Below are positions 23,691-30,901 of a stretch of DNA of 64,000 bases, in pieces. Within the stretch, counting starts at the first letter, position 1, and each line of letters opens with the position of its first letter. The stretch is from Nitrososphaerota archaeon (lineage in GTDB: Archaea; Thermoproteota; Nitrososphaeria; Nitrososphaerales; Nitrosopumilaceae): assembly GCA_016872055.1 (NCBI GenBank), contig VHBH01000002.1, positions 124,001 through 188,000 of the forward strand, read 5' to 3'. Under the pieces are notes generated by a model. That model saw only the letters and a program-made list of their open reading frames with translations, was not told where the DNA came from and made no database searches. A program made the translations under genes and the position numbers.

Positions 23691-23702
23691 CTAGTGCTAA
23701 TT
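23691..23702 (+). promoter_or_regulatory. Single CTAGTGCTAATT half-site upstream of the wHTH gene
   Basis: An exact copy of the 12-base half-site seen at 19849 and 28490, 30 bases before the ATG of the winged-helix gene at 23732 and overlapping the position where its TATA box would lie (ATTAATGTGG). No inverted partner was found nearby. Confidence 0.5.
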
Positions 23703-23731
23703 AATGTGGTAAAGCAATTTGAGTTATAATA

Positions 23732-24076
23732 ATGAAATCACCATTATTGAGTATGAGCCAGAACGCTATTGAGGACAACAGTTCAAAATTAGTGGAATTA
23801 TTATTGGACAAGTTTTCAATCAAAATCCTTCAATCAATTTCCACAAGCCCTAAATCAATCAATATGATAAAAGATGATACAAAAATTCCAATGACAACTT
23901 TGTGGCGAAGAATTCGCTTTTTAAAAAGAAATAAAATAATAAAACAGACTGGTGGGTTTGGACCTTCTAGTAGACGATATTATTTTTATCAAAATTCTAT
24001 TTCGTCAATAAATTTTACTTTTGGCCAGTCATTAAGTGTTGAACTAGTCAGAAAAATCGGAAGCACTATAGCTTAA
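23732..24076 (+). CDS. Winged-helix transcriptional regulator
   Basis: 114 residues. Residues 18-85 form an ArsR-like winged helix: LLLDKFSIKILQSISTSPKS, then PMTTLWRRIRFLKRNKIIK as the recognition and wing-entry part, and RRYYFYQN as the wing. No metal-binding cysteines. Its own promoter carries the regional half-site, so it is either a target of the regulon or the protein that binds the motif. The zinc-ribbon gene follows 24 bp later. Confidence 0.7.
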   Translation: MKSPLLSMSQNAIEDNSSKLVELLLDKFSIKILQSISTSPKSINMIKDDTKIPMTTLWRRIRFLKRNKIIKQTGGFGPSSRRYYFYQNSISSINFTFGQSLSVELVRKIGSTIA

Positions 24077-24100
24077 ATAAAAATCAAGGACAGTGTTGTC

Positions 24101-24292
24101 ATGTCCACAGTATGCAAAGGACTCCGTATGGGTTACAAAACGGAACGAGCAATAAAAGGCTCCAGATATGAAGTGGTAGAAAAACAATGCATTTATTGCT
24201 CCTTATATGCACTGGGGGATACTGCTTGTTATTCTTACTGCGGTACTAGAGTCCAATCGAAATCAAAACACCGCACATCAGGAGCAAACTAA
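24101..24292 (+). CDS. Small zinc-ribbon protein, CKGIC family (copy 2 of 3)
   Basis: 63 residues, same length as the copy at 19934: MSTVCKGLRMGYKT, GSRYEVVEKQCIYCSLY, then YSYCGTRVQSKSKHRTSGAN. Compared with the other two copies, the second CxxC of the ribbon is changed (YSYC in place of CPCC) and the N-terminal CxxxC is reduced to one cysteine, so its metal site may be weakened or altered. Confidence 0.7.
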   Translation: MSTVCKGLRMGYKTERAIKGSRYEVVEKQCIYCSLYALGDTACYSYCGTRVQSKSKHRTSGAN

Positions 24293-24293
24293 A

Positions 24294-24641
24294 ATGCCTC
24301 ACATCGTCTTTGATAAAACAATAGACTTGGATGCACTTCATGCTGATTTTGTCCCATTTGTAACAATGGAACCCTGTATAATCAAACTAAATGATTTCTT
24401 TTTATCTAAGAATAAAAAAGTAGCACTGGTTCCTACAGTAGTTATCGATGAGAAAAATCAACAATTCCTAATTGAGATATTTGCAAAAGAGGAAAAGACA
24501 ACCATTAGATTGTATCCTGGAACAGATCCAGAAAAAACAGATGGTGTAAAAACATCTTTAGGATGTATGGCAAAAATCATCCAAAAGACGTCTCCTGATC
24601 TGAAGATATCTAAAACAAATATTGGAGAGTTTATTCTATAA
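24294..24641 (+). CDS. Tautomerase-like protein beginning MPHIVFD
   Basis: 115 residues from the ATG at 24294, one base after the zinc-ribbon stop. A longer frame from 24207 overlaps the zinc-ribbon gene and is rejected. The start MPHIVFDKTIDLDALH resembles the CHMI/MIF group, in which Pro1 is catalytic. The later part (RLYPGTDPEKTDGVKTSLG) is not a standard tautomerase motif, so the enzyme class is tentative. Its 3' end overlaps the nitroreductase gene by 11 bp. Confidence 0.5.
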   Translation: MPHIVFDKTIDLDALHADFVPFVTMEPCIIKLNDFFLSKNKKVALVPTVVIDEKNQQFLIEIFAKEEKTTIRLYPGTDPEKTDGVKTSLGCMAKIIQKTSPDLKISKTNIGEFIL

Positions 24642-25566
24642 CTCGTACCAAGTCCTTCAGATTTCGCCTTGATTTTGGAGGACGATTTTTTTGTGGATAT
24701 CCGATGCCAAGAATAGATGACGGTCTAAGTTCTGTTTGAAGAATTTGCTTAACCTTAGTTTCATTTATCATCCCGATCCAAATTGAGCTCAATCCCAAAG
24801 CTGATGCCGCAAGCTGTGAATACGCAGCTGCAAGTGTTGCATCCTGAAGTGAGAATTTGGCCAAAATCTCTGGCCTAAAGTTCATCTTTACTCGTGCTGG
24901 GTCCATGCAAAATACCAAAACAACTGGAGCATTCACGTATGGTTGATTGTTTGCAGCCTCGACAAGTCTTCTTTTAACTTCCTTGTTTTTGACATAAAAT
25001 ACCTCAAAACCCTGAAAGTTACCCGCAGTAGGGGCAGTATCAGCCGCTGCCAGTATTTTGTCTACCTGCCATTGCTCAATCGTTTTCGAGGAATCAAAGT
25101 TTCTAGTAGAACGCCTAGCGGATAATATTTTAAACAAATCAGTTTCTGAAATACCGCTTTTTGTTTTTGCTTTAAGGACTGCTTCTAACTGTTCTTTATC
25201 AGAATCTTCCTTATCTATTTGGATTGATGGAAGGAATTCCTTTGGGTAAATCTTGATTGGCTTTGGTACATGTGGAACATTTTTGAATTCCAATATGGCC
25301 TTTGTCATAGCATTGGTTTTAGCTTCAAGCATCTTGGAGTCCTTTAGTCGAAATTGGATGATGTCTGTGTTTATCAGAATGGTACTAAATTGATCTTCAA
25401 GCTCAACCTTACCTGTAGAGTTTTTTGCTAGAATCTCAGTTAGAGAATCCAACTCTTCTTTATTTAGTACAACAACATCGGAATCATCCTCGTCAATTTC
25501 TTCCCAAACTAATCTACACCCATCCCTTGAAATGTAGGATGGCTCAATTTTGGAAAATTTACCCAC
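24631..25566 (-). CDS. Nitroreductase-family protein with an extra N-terminal domain
   Basis: 311 residues. The C-terminal 180 residues are an FMN-dependent nitroreductase domain: RRSTRNFDSSKTIEQWQVD, APTAGNFQGFEVF and LGLSSIWIGMINE, ending GIGYPQKNRPPKSRR. The N-terminal 130 residues are acidic and of unknown fold (SRDGCRLVWEEIDEDD). The enzyme probably reduces a quinone, nitro compound or other small molecule with NAD(P)H. It lies 39 bp downstream of the photolyase gene on the same strand and may be co-transcribed. Confidence 0.8.
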   Translation of the reverse strand: MGKFSKIEPSYISRDGCRLVWEEIDEDDSDVVVLNKEELDSLTEILAKNSTGKVELEDQFSTILINTDIIQFRLKDSKMLEAKTNAMTKAILEFKNVPHVPKPIKIYPKEFLPSIQIDKEDSDKEQLEAVLKAKTKSGISETDLFKILSARRSTRNFDSSKTIEQWQVDKILAAADTAPTAGNFQGFEVFYVKNKEVKRRLVEAANNQPYVNAPVVLVFCMDPARVKMNFRPEILAKFSLQDATLAAAYSQLAASALGLSSIWIGMINETKVKQILQTELRPSSILGIGYPQKNRPPKSRRNLKDLVRVIE

Positions 25567-25605
25567 GTATAGTATTGTTACATGTAATACAAATCTATAT
25601 CGTGT

Positions 25606-26928
25606 TTAATGTTGAAACATTTGTTTTGCAATTCTCGATTCTTTTGAATGATCGACTATGGGTCTTGGATAGTCTATGTCAAATGATTCTGTTTCCAGTC
25701 TGTGTATCTGATCTGCAGATAATTTTTCTAGCTCAGGGACCCATTTTTTTATGTATTTGCATTCTGAATCAAACTTTTTTTGCTGTCTCCACGGATTGAA
25801 AATCCTAAACCATGGCTGTGCATCACAACCCGTAGATGCAGACCATTGCCAATTACCGTTGTTTACTGCCAAATCATAGTCAATAAGCTTTTCCGCAAAA
25901 TATCTCTCTCCTATCTTCCAGTCAATGTGCAGATCTTTGCTCAAAAAAGAGGCAACAATCATGCGTACTCTGTTATGCATAAATCCAGTATTGTTAAGCT
26001 GCCTCATACCGGCATCGACAATCGGAAAACCAGTTCTACCAATTTTCCAAGCATCAATGTGAATTTTGTTGTATTTCCACGATATGGTGGAATAGTTTTG
26101 CCTGAACGCTTTTTTGTTTACCTGTGGAAAGTGATACAAAACATGACTGAAGAATTCTCTCCAATGAATCTCATTCATTAGTGTGTGATGCGTTCCAAGT
26201 TTGTCTGATATTGTATGGTATAGTTCTCTGATTGATATTGTACCAAACCTATTGTGTGCAGAAAGCATTGTAGTTTGATATTCGGGATAATTTCTTTTTA
26301 TTTCATAATCAATAAAATTTTTAATATTTTTTAGAGTTAGTAGTCCATTTTTTCTACCTCCTTTGATCTGGCTAATTTGATTTGAAGTTAAATCATGATC
26401 GTCTAATAATCGTGTATGAAAGTTTGTAAAGTTATTTTGTTTGGGCTTTCCAACTGGAATTTGGATTGCAGTCCTAAAAAACTGGGAAAAAACCGTATAT
26501 GGTTTTCCTTGTTGTGTTTGTATTATGTTAGGGTCATACATTAGATGATCTACATACTGATGAAATGGTATGTTATTTGCGATACAGAATTGCGTAATCT
26601 GTTCTTGCCTTTTTTTTGCAAACGGAGTAAAATCCTGATTTGCAAAAACTGCATCGATTTTTTGCAGTTTAGTTATTTTTTGTAATACCTGATCGTAATC
26701 TCCATGTAAAACATGTAATGTGGATTTTCTCTTTACGAAATCTCTTTTTAAGTCCTCTAAACAATCAAGCAAAAATTGTAGTCTGTATGATTTTCTTTTG
26801 ATGATTTTCGGGTTCATAATAAAACATGGGATTACTTGATCCGAGTTTTTACATGCCTCAATAAGACCAACATTGTCGCCAATGCGCAAGTCTCGGGTAA
26901 ATATGAATACCGACGTGTTAAATTTCAT
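25606..26928 (-). CDS. phr: Deoxyribodipyrimidine (CPD class I) photolyase
   Basis: 440 residues. The N-terminal Rossmann antenna domain (FIFTRDLRIGDNVGLIEA) and the C-terminal helical FAD domain are both complete. Landmarks include MNEIHWREFFSHVLYHFP, TGFPIVDAGMRQLNNTGFMH, RMIVASFLSKDL, and LAVNNGNWQWSASTGCDAQP for FAD and lesion binding. It uses blue light to split UV-induced cyclobutane dimers. It is divergent from the DUF1722 gene; the shared 130-bp region contains a CTAGTGCCAATC half-site. Photolyase next to a YbgA-type gene is a recurrent bacterial arrangement. Confidence 0.95.
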   Translation of the reverse strand: MKFNTSVFIFTRDLRIGDNVGLIEACKNSDQVIPCFIMNPKIIKRKSYRLQFLLDCLEDLKRDFVKRKSTLHVLHGDYDQVLQKITKLQKIDAVFANQDFTPFAKKRQEQITQFCIANNIPFHQYVDHLMYDPNIIQTQQGKPYTVFSQFFRTAIQIPVGKPKQNNFTNFHTRLLDDHDLTSNQISQIKGGRKNGLLTLKNIKNFIDYEIKRNYPEYQTTMLSAHNRFGTISIRELYHTISDKLGTHHTLMNEIHWREFFSHVLYHFPQVNKKAFRQNYSTISWKYNKIHIDAWKIGRTGFPIVDAGMRQLNNTGFMHNRVRMIVASFLSKDLHIDWKIGERYFAEKLIDYDLAVNNGNWQWSASTGCDAQPWFRIFNPWRQQKKFDSECKYIKKWVPELEKLSADQIHRLETESFDIDYPRPIVDHSKESRIAKQMFQH

Positions 26929-26998
26929 GTTTCGTGAACTATTTTCATCACTATGTGAACCATTTAAAATTCAATAAAAATTATGATGATTTGTATAC

Positions 26999-27010
26999 CT
27001 AGTGCCAATC
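26999..27010 (+). promoter_or_regulatory. Single CTAGTGCCAATC half-site between photolyase and DUF1722 genes
   Basis: It matches the right-hand half-sites at 19873 and 28525 (reverse complement CTAGTGCCAATT) in 11 of 12 positions. It lies 51 bases before the TTG at 27061 and 70 bases before the photolyase start on the other strand, so it could control both. Confidence 0.5.
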
Positions 27011-27060
27011 ATCCCGCTCATCCTTCTTACCTAAAATACCAATTTTGAACTATTATTATA

Positions 27061-27573
27061 TTGAGTAAAAAAGTAAACAGCGAGGATCTAAATCATAAAC
27101 AAATTTGCGAATTTATAAGAAATAGTTTTAGAGAAATCAAAGATGCTACTAACATTAATGCCATAATTCATTTTCATTCTGTTAACAAATTTCTTCTAAT
27201 GGCTCATAATCCTAACTATGCTAGGATTCTTGGTAACATAATAGCGAATCATGATGATCTTCCATTATCCATTGTCCTTGAGAAATATGGTGAAACTTTA
27301 GAGATTGCTCTCAAAAATGAACCAACTACAAAGTCTCATTCTAATGTACTACAAAAAATCTCTGGTTATTTCAAAAAAGATATGACAATGGAGGAAAAAT
27401 TGATACTTCGAAAAATAATAGAAGATTATAGATTGGGCAAAACAAGCCTTAACAACGTACTTTTATTGTTAGATGATCTTACTAGAAGATTCCAAAAGAC
27501 CTATCTTGTTAGACAAACATATTTTCTTCTTTATGTAACAGTATCGAATCCTAAACAAACTTCTGTTAAATAG
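27061..27573 (+). CDS. DUF1722 (YbgA-like) protein
   Basis: 170 residues from TTG. The YbgA family pattern is present: FHSVNKFLLMAHNPNYARIL, KSHSNVLQKISGYFKK and FQKTYLVRQTYFL. In many bacteria ybgA lies beside phr or is fused to a DUF523 domain; here it is divergent from photolyase. Its biochemical role is unresolved. Context suggests it belongs to a light- or UV-related response. Confidence 0.85.
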   Translation: MSKKVNSEDLNHKQICEFIRNSFREIKDATNINAIIHFHSVNKFLLMAHNPNYARILGNIIANHDDLPLSIVLEKYGETLEIALKNEPTTKSHSNVLQKISGYFKKDMTMEEKLILRKIIEDYRLGKTSLNNVLLLLDDLTRRFQKTYLVRQTYFLLYVTVSNPKQTSVK

Positions 27574-27596
27574 TAATTTGCAATTCTATCAGTTAA

Positions 27597-28442
27597 TCAT
27601 TTTTTACTGCAGATAATTTTTGCTATGTTCTTCAGGCTATTTTCACGAATAATTTGAGCATTATCAAATTTGACTTTATCATTTTTTAAAGCCTGACCAC
27701 CAACATAAACTGGTACATCATAACGATCTAGTATTTTCTTGACTAATCTCTGTCCAGGTTTGATATTATCTTCTAATGTAATTGATATAATAACTGAATC
27801 TGGCTTTGTGGTTCCAATAAAACTAACAATGGAGTCGTGAGGCTCAGTCGGAGTCAGATTGTAAACACGATGGCCGATGCTAGTTAGATGAGTTTCCAAT
27901 ATGTTTGCACCTAAATTATGTTCTTCACCCTCGGGTACACAGATTACAATTTTTCTTTTTGGTCGAACATCTGTATATTTACTGCTAGCCATTTTGACAA
28001 GAGTATTTGCAATGTTGCTTGCGACATGCTCATCTGCAATTCCAAGTTTATCATTTGCCCAATCTTCACCAATTTGATACATTACTGGTGTGAGAATTTT
28101 TTCAAAAAAGCTTGGCTTACCAGATGTTGCCGAATATGTGTCGTAAAGCTGCTTTGTTGAGTCAAAATCTCCCTTTATCAGATAATTGTATAATTGGCCC
28201 TTGAGCTTTGCAAGTAACTCGTCTTTTTCAGCTATAGAAACAGTATCAATGGATGAAAGATACGCGATAATTTTTTTGTCTTCTCTATAATCTGGTGGTA
28301 TGTCATCCTTAGTTATTTGCGCTGCTTTGCCTAGGTACTTGATCGTCTCTTGTCTAGACGTGTTCTTTTTTGAATCCCAGACGCTTTTTACTAAATAAAG
28401 ATACTTTTCACCCTTAACTGTTTTTGCTCTAATGTAAACCAC
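27597..28442 (-). CDS. CarH/LitR-like cobalamin-binding protein with a non-MerR N-terminal domain
   Basis: 281 residues from GTG. Residues 1-50 (VYIRAKTVKGEKYLYLVKS) resemble a domain found at the start of some transposases and many archaeal proteins, not MerR. Residues 75-155 are the four-helix B12 cap with W128, E138 and H139, the CarH Wx9EH motif. Residues 160-281 are the B12 Rossmann domain with EGEEHNLG (E173, H175, G178; ExHxxG, H175 being the lower axial ligand). CarH binds adenosylcobalamin and leaves DNA when light breaks the Co-C bond. The position of CarH His132 is Ala129 here. I infer a light-sensing repressor; DNA binding is not demonstrated. Confidence 0.8.
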   Translation of the reverse strand: MVYIRAKTVKGEKYLYLVKSVWDSKKNTSRQETIKYLGKAAQITKDDIPPDYREDKKIIAYLSSIDTVSIAEKDELLAKLKGQLYNYLIKGDFDSTKQLYDTYSATSGKPSFFEKILTPVMYQIGEDWANDKLGIADEHVASNIANTLVKMASSKYTDVRPKRKIVICVPEGEEHNLGANILETHLTSIGHRVYNLTPTEPHDSIVSFIGTTKPDSVIISITLEDNIKPGQRLVKKILDRYDVPVYVGGQALKNDKVKFDNAQIIRENSLKNIAKIICSKK

Positions 28443-28470
28443 AAAAATAGTATAATTGTTAAATTAATAA

Positions 28471-28536
28471 ATAGTGCTAAATAAAAACCCTAGTGCTAAT
28501 TTTGTAGTAATAATGGATTTAGAAAATTGGCACTAG
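28471..28536. promoter_or_regulatory. Operator-like cluster of three half-sites between CarH-like and SDR genes
   Basis: ATAGTGCTAAAT (28471-28482), CTAGTGCTAATT (28490-28501) and AATTGGCACTAG (28525-28536). The last two form an inverted pair with a 23-bp spacer. The first overlaps the TATA-like region of the CarH-like gene on the minus strand (about 28462-28474), and the last lies about 20 bases before the TATA-like GTTTATATG (about 28556) of the SDR operon. The layout fits autorepression plus control of the divergent operon. Confidence 0.65.
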
Positions 28537-28608
28537 AACACAAAAATTGTCACTTGTTTATATGTCTAAAAATAATCAAACCAATGTGAAACAAAAATCA
28601 CAAAAACT

Positions 28609-28615
28609 GGGAGGT
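28609..28615 (+). promoter_or_regulatory. Strong Shine-Dalgarno that sets the TTG start at 28623
   Basis: GGGAGGT is centred about ten bases before TTG 28623. It is one of few strong ribosome-binding sites in this region, where most genes look leaderless. It implies a longer 5' untranslated leader here, consistent with the TATA-like box near 28556. Confidence 0.55.
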
Positions 28616-28622
28616 ATTACTC

Positions 28623-28826
28623 TTGGATAAGATACTGATCGGTACTGGAATTGGTCTGGGGGCTCTTGGAGTTGGATTTCTGGTAGCATCTCCTTCAATG
28701 TTTGAAATACGTCAACCGCTAATTCTTGGCGGGCTTCTATGGTTGGTAACAGCTAGCATAACCACAATAATTGGGCGTTCAGTAGGTACCAATAAAAGTA
28801 AACAATTAGGGGTAATCAAATGTTGA
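28623..28826 (+). CDS. Small membrane protein, first gene of the SDR operon
   Basis: 67 residues starting MDKILIGTGIGLGALGVG. Two hydrophobic helices (about 4-24 and 32-50) and a short basic tail. No known motif. Its stop codon overlaps the ATG of the following SDR gene by seven bases, so the two are translationally coupled. The TTG start is set by the upstream GGGAGGT. Confidence 0.6.
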   Translation: MDKILIGTGIGLGALGVGFLVASPSMFEIRQPLILGGLLWLVTASITTIIGRSVGTNKSKQLGVIKC

Positions 28827-30202
28827 ATCAAAATACGCAGACGATCCAAATCACCCAATCTCAGCCTTATGATATTCTAGTTACCGGTGCGACAGGTTTC
28901 ATTGGTTCACGTCTTGTTTCGTCTTTAGTAAGTAGGGGTTATACTGTCAAGGCATTATCTAGAAAACCTAAAGAAAATAATCAAAATCTAAAATTCGTCC
29001 AAGCAGATCTCTTCAAAATGGACGAACTTGAAAAAGCAATGCAAGGTGTAGAGACGGCTTACTATTTGGTTCATTCTATGGAAGGAGATAAAACTCAATG
29101 GAAGCAATTTGCTGCTAGAGAAAGAATACAAGCACAGAATTTTTTACAAGCAGCAACAAAAGCTGGTGTAAAAAGAATAATCTACCTTGGTGGGCTAGTT
29201 AATGAAAGCCTCGAATTATCTCCGCACATGAAAAGTAGAAAAGATGTTGGAGATATTTTGGCTTCGGGTCATGTTGCTGTTACTCAACTTCGAGCCTCAT
29301 TGATAATTGGTGCGGGTGGTGGCTCATATGCAATGCTTCGATATCTGGTTGAACGACTTAGAGTTATGGTTTGTCCTAAATGGGTAAAATCATTGGCTCA
29401 ACCAATTTCTGTAGATGATGTAGTTGAATACTTGATTGGATGTATGGAAAAACCAGAAACTGCAGGCAATACATATGATATTGGAGGACCAGAAAAGCTC
29501 ACGTATGAAGAATTAATGAGACTTTATTCTGCATATCTTAACAAAAATCTCTTTGTTATACAAATTCCGTTTCTTACCACAAAACTTTCTTCATATTGGA
29601 TTGATCTAGTAACTCCTGTAAAGGCGTCTCTTGCAAGACCGTTAATTGATAGCCTAGTCCACGATACAATAGTTCAAAATGATTCTATAACAAAGATAAT
29701 TCCACTTCAGCTCAAATCACTAAGACAAGCAATTCACATAGCAACACAGGAAATGAAGGTAAATCCACCAGCTGAAGAGATACGGGATAGCAGAACCAGT
29801 TTTGTTCTTAACCAAAAACTGTTAATGTTATCTGTTCTCTCAATGGGAATAATAGGTACGACCTATTATTGGCTCGATGACCGACCTGAAGTGTACAGTC
29901 CTATATGGCTAACACTCTCTGGAATTTGGTACATTGCAATTATCAGCTCTATAATATTTGTAAATAATAAGACAAGGCTGGGCTATCTAATTGCCGGAGT
30001 ATTATCATGGATAACTTTGCCTTTCTGGCTCTTTGATAACTACTATCTGGTATTTGAGGACTCTGTAATTGCTAGACAGCCAAACCTCGAAATGACAATA
30101 CGTAATTTTATCGGAATTGCTTTTGCATGTCTGACTGTAGGTGCCTCGCATAATGTATTTCACAAGATCCAATCAAAGCAGAATCGAGGCAGGCCAGTCT
30201 AA
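28820..30202 (+). CDS. SDR (DUF2867-type NAD(P)-binding) protein fused to a membrane domain
   Basis: 460 residues. Residues 10-310 are an extended SDR: TGATGFIGSRLVSSL, then YLVHSMEGDK, KRIIYLGGLVNE and YDIGGPEKLTYEEL, a signature I associate with the DUF2867-linked COG0702-type reductases. Residues 325-450 contain four hydrophobic helices (MGIIGTTYYWLDD, LSGIWYIAIISSIIF, YLIAGVLSWITLPFW and a last one near GIAFACLTV). Such SDR genes often accompany LitR/CarH genes in bacteria. A membrane-bound redox enzyme acting on a lipid or isoprenoid is inferred. Confidence 0.75.
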   Translation: MLNQNTQTIQITQSQPYDILVTGATGFIGSRLVSSLVSRGYTVKALSRKPKENNQNLKFVQADLFKMDELEKAMQGVETAYYLVHSMEGDKTQWKQFAARERIQAQNFLQAATKAGVKRIIYLGGLVNESLELSPHMKSRKDVGDILASGHVAVTQLRASLIIGAGGGSYAMLRYLVERLRVMVCPKWVKSLAQPISVDDVVEYLIGCMEKPETAGNTYDIGGPEKLTYEELMRLYSAYLNKNLFVIQIPFLTTKLSSYWIDLVTPVKASLARPLIDSLVHDTIVQNDSITKIIPLQLKSLRQAIHIATQEMKVNPPAEEIRDSRTSFVLNQKLLMLSVLSMGIIGTTYYWLDDRPEVYSPIWLTLSGIWYIAIISSIIFVNNKTRLGYLIAGVLSWITLPFWLFDNYYLVFEDSVIARQPNLEMTIRNFIGIAFACLTVGASHNVFHKIQSKQNRGRPV

Positions 30203-30204
30203 AA

Positions 30205-30855
30205 GTGAAAAAAGCCCTAATTCTTTTCTTATTACTTGTTCCATTTGTTTTGGATGCATATGCACACCAGCCAAGACTTGTTACGGATTTAGCCAGCTCT
30301 GATACTAATCCCATACTAATTGAAGAGCCAGAGGTTTCCAAGGCCTACTACGGCAGACTAGAAAAAACCCCAGAATACTATGCAATTAGTTCCAATAGTG
30401 AAATAGACATGTATCTGAGCTTACAAGTACCAGATCTGCCAAATCAAAGCACAAACTTATCTGTCGATTTAATTGACAAAAAAGGCTTCATAATAGCACA
30501 CCTTGAAGGTAAAGGCCATAATTGGACCAGATTTCACGAGGATTTTGGAAATGCAGATTATTTGGCAGGACCTTCAATTAGGACCCCAATTCCTGCAGGA
30601 ATTTATACAATCATAATTAGCGGAGACGAGAACGCAAAATATGTACTGGTGACAGGATTTGAGGAAAAATTTCCAGCACCAGAATTTCTCAATGCACTTG
30701 TATTAGTTCCAAAAATAAACATTGAATTTTTTGGCATGAATGCAGTCCAGTCAATGACTAACATCTTTGGGTATATGATATTGGGATTTACCGCGGCAAT
30801 CGGCTTTGCAATTTTATTCACAGTCAGGCGAATAAAGAGAGTAAAAATCAAGTAG
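30205..30855 (+). CDS. Exported protein with signal peptide and C-terminal anchor
   Basis: 216 residues beginning at GTG, two bases after the SDR stop. Signal peptide residues 1-20 (LLVPFVLDAYAHQ), a beta-rich extracellular domain with TNLSVDLIDKKGFIIAHLE and IPAGIYTIIISGDEN, and a C-terminal membrane helix (about 188-207) followed by basic residues. It is probably the last gene of the operon starting at 28623. Function unknown. Confidence 0.65.
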   Translation: MKKALILFLLLVPFVLDAYAHQPRLVTDLASSDTNPILIEEPEVSKAYYGRLEKTPEYYAISSNSEIDMYLSLQVPDLPNQSTNLSVDLIDKKGFIIAHLEGKGHNWTRFHEDFGNADYLAGPSIRTPIPAGIYTIIISGDENAKYVLVTGFEEKFPAPEFLNALVLVPKINIEFFGMNAVQSMTNIFGYMILGFTAAIGFAILFTVRRIKRVKIK

Positions 30856-30901
30856 AATTCTTGATATTGTTTTTTATCTAGGATAATTACTGATCAACCA
30901 T

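Noticed and set aside
28290-28442. Transposase (N-terminal similarity to IS1634-type proteins)
   Set aside because: Only the first 50 residues resemble that domain; the rest is a complete B12-binding protein, with no transposase catalytic core or terminal inverted repeats.
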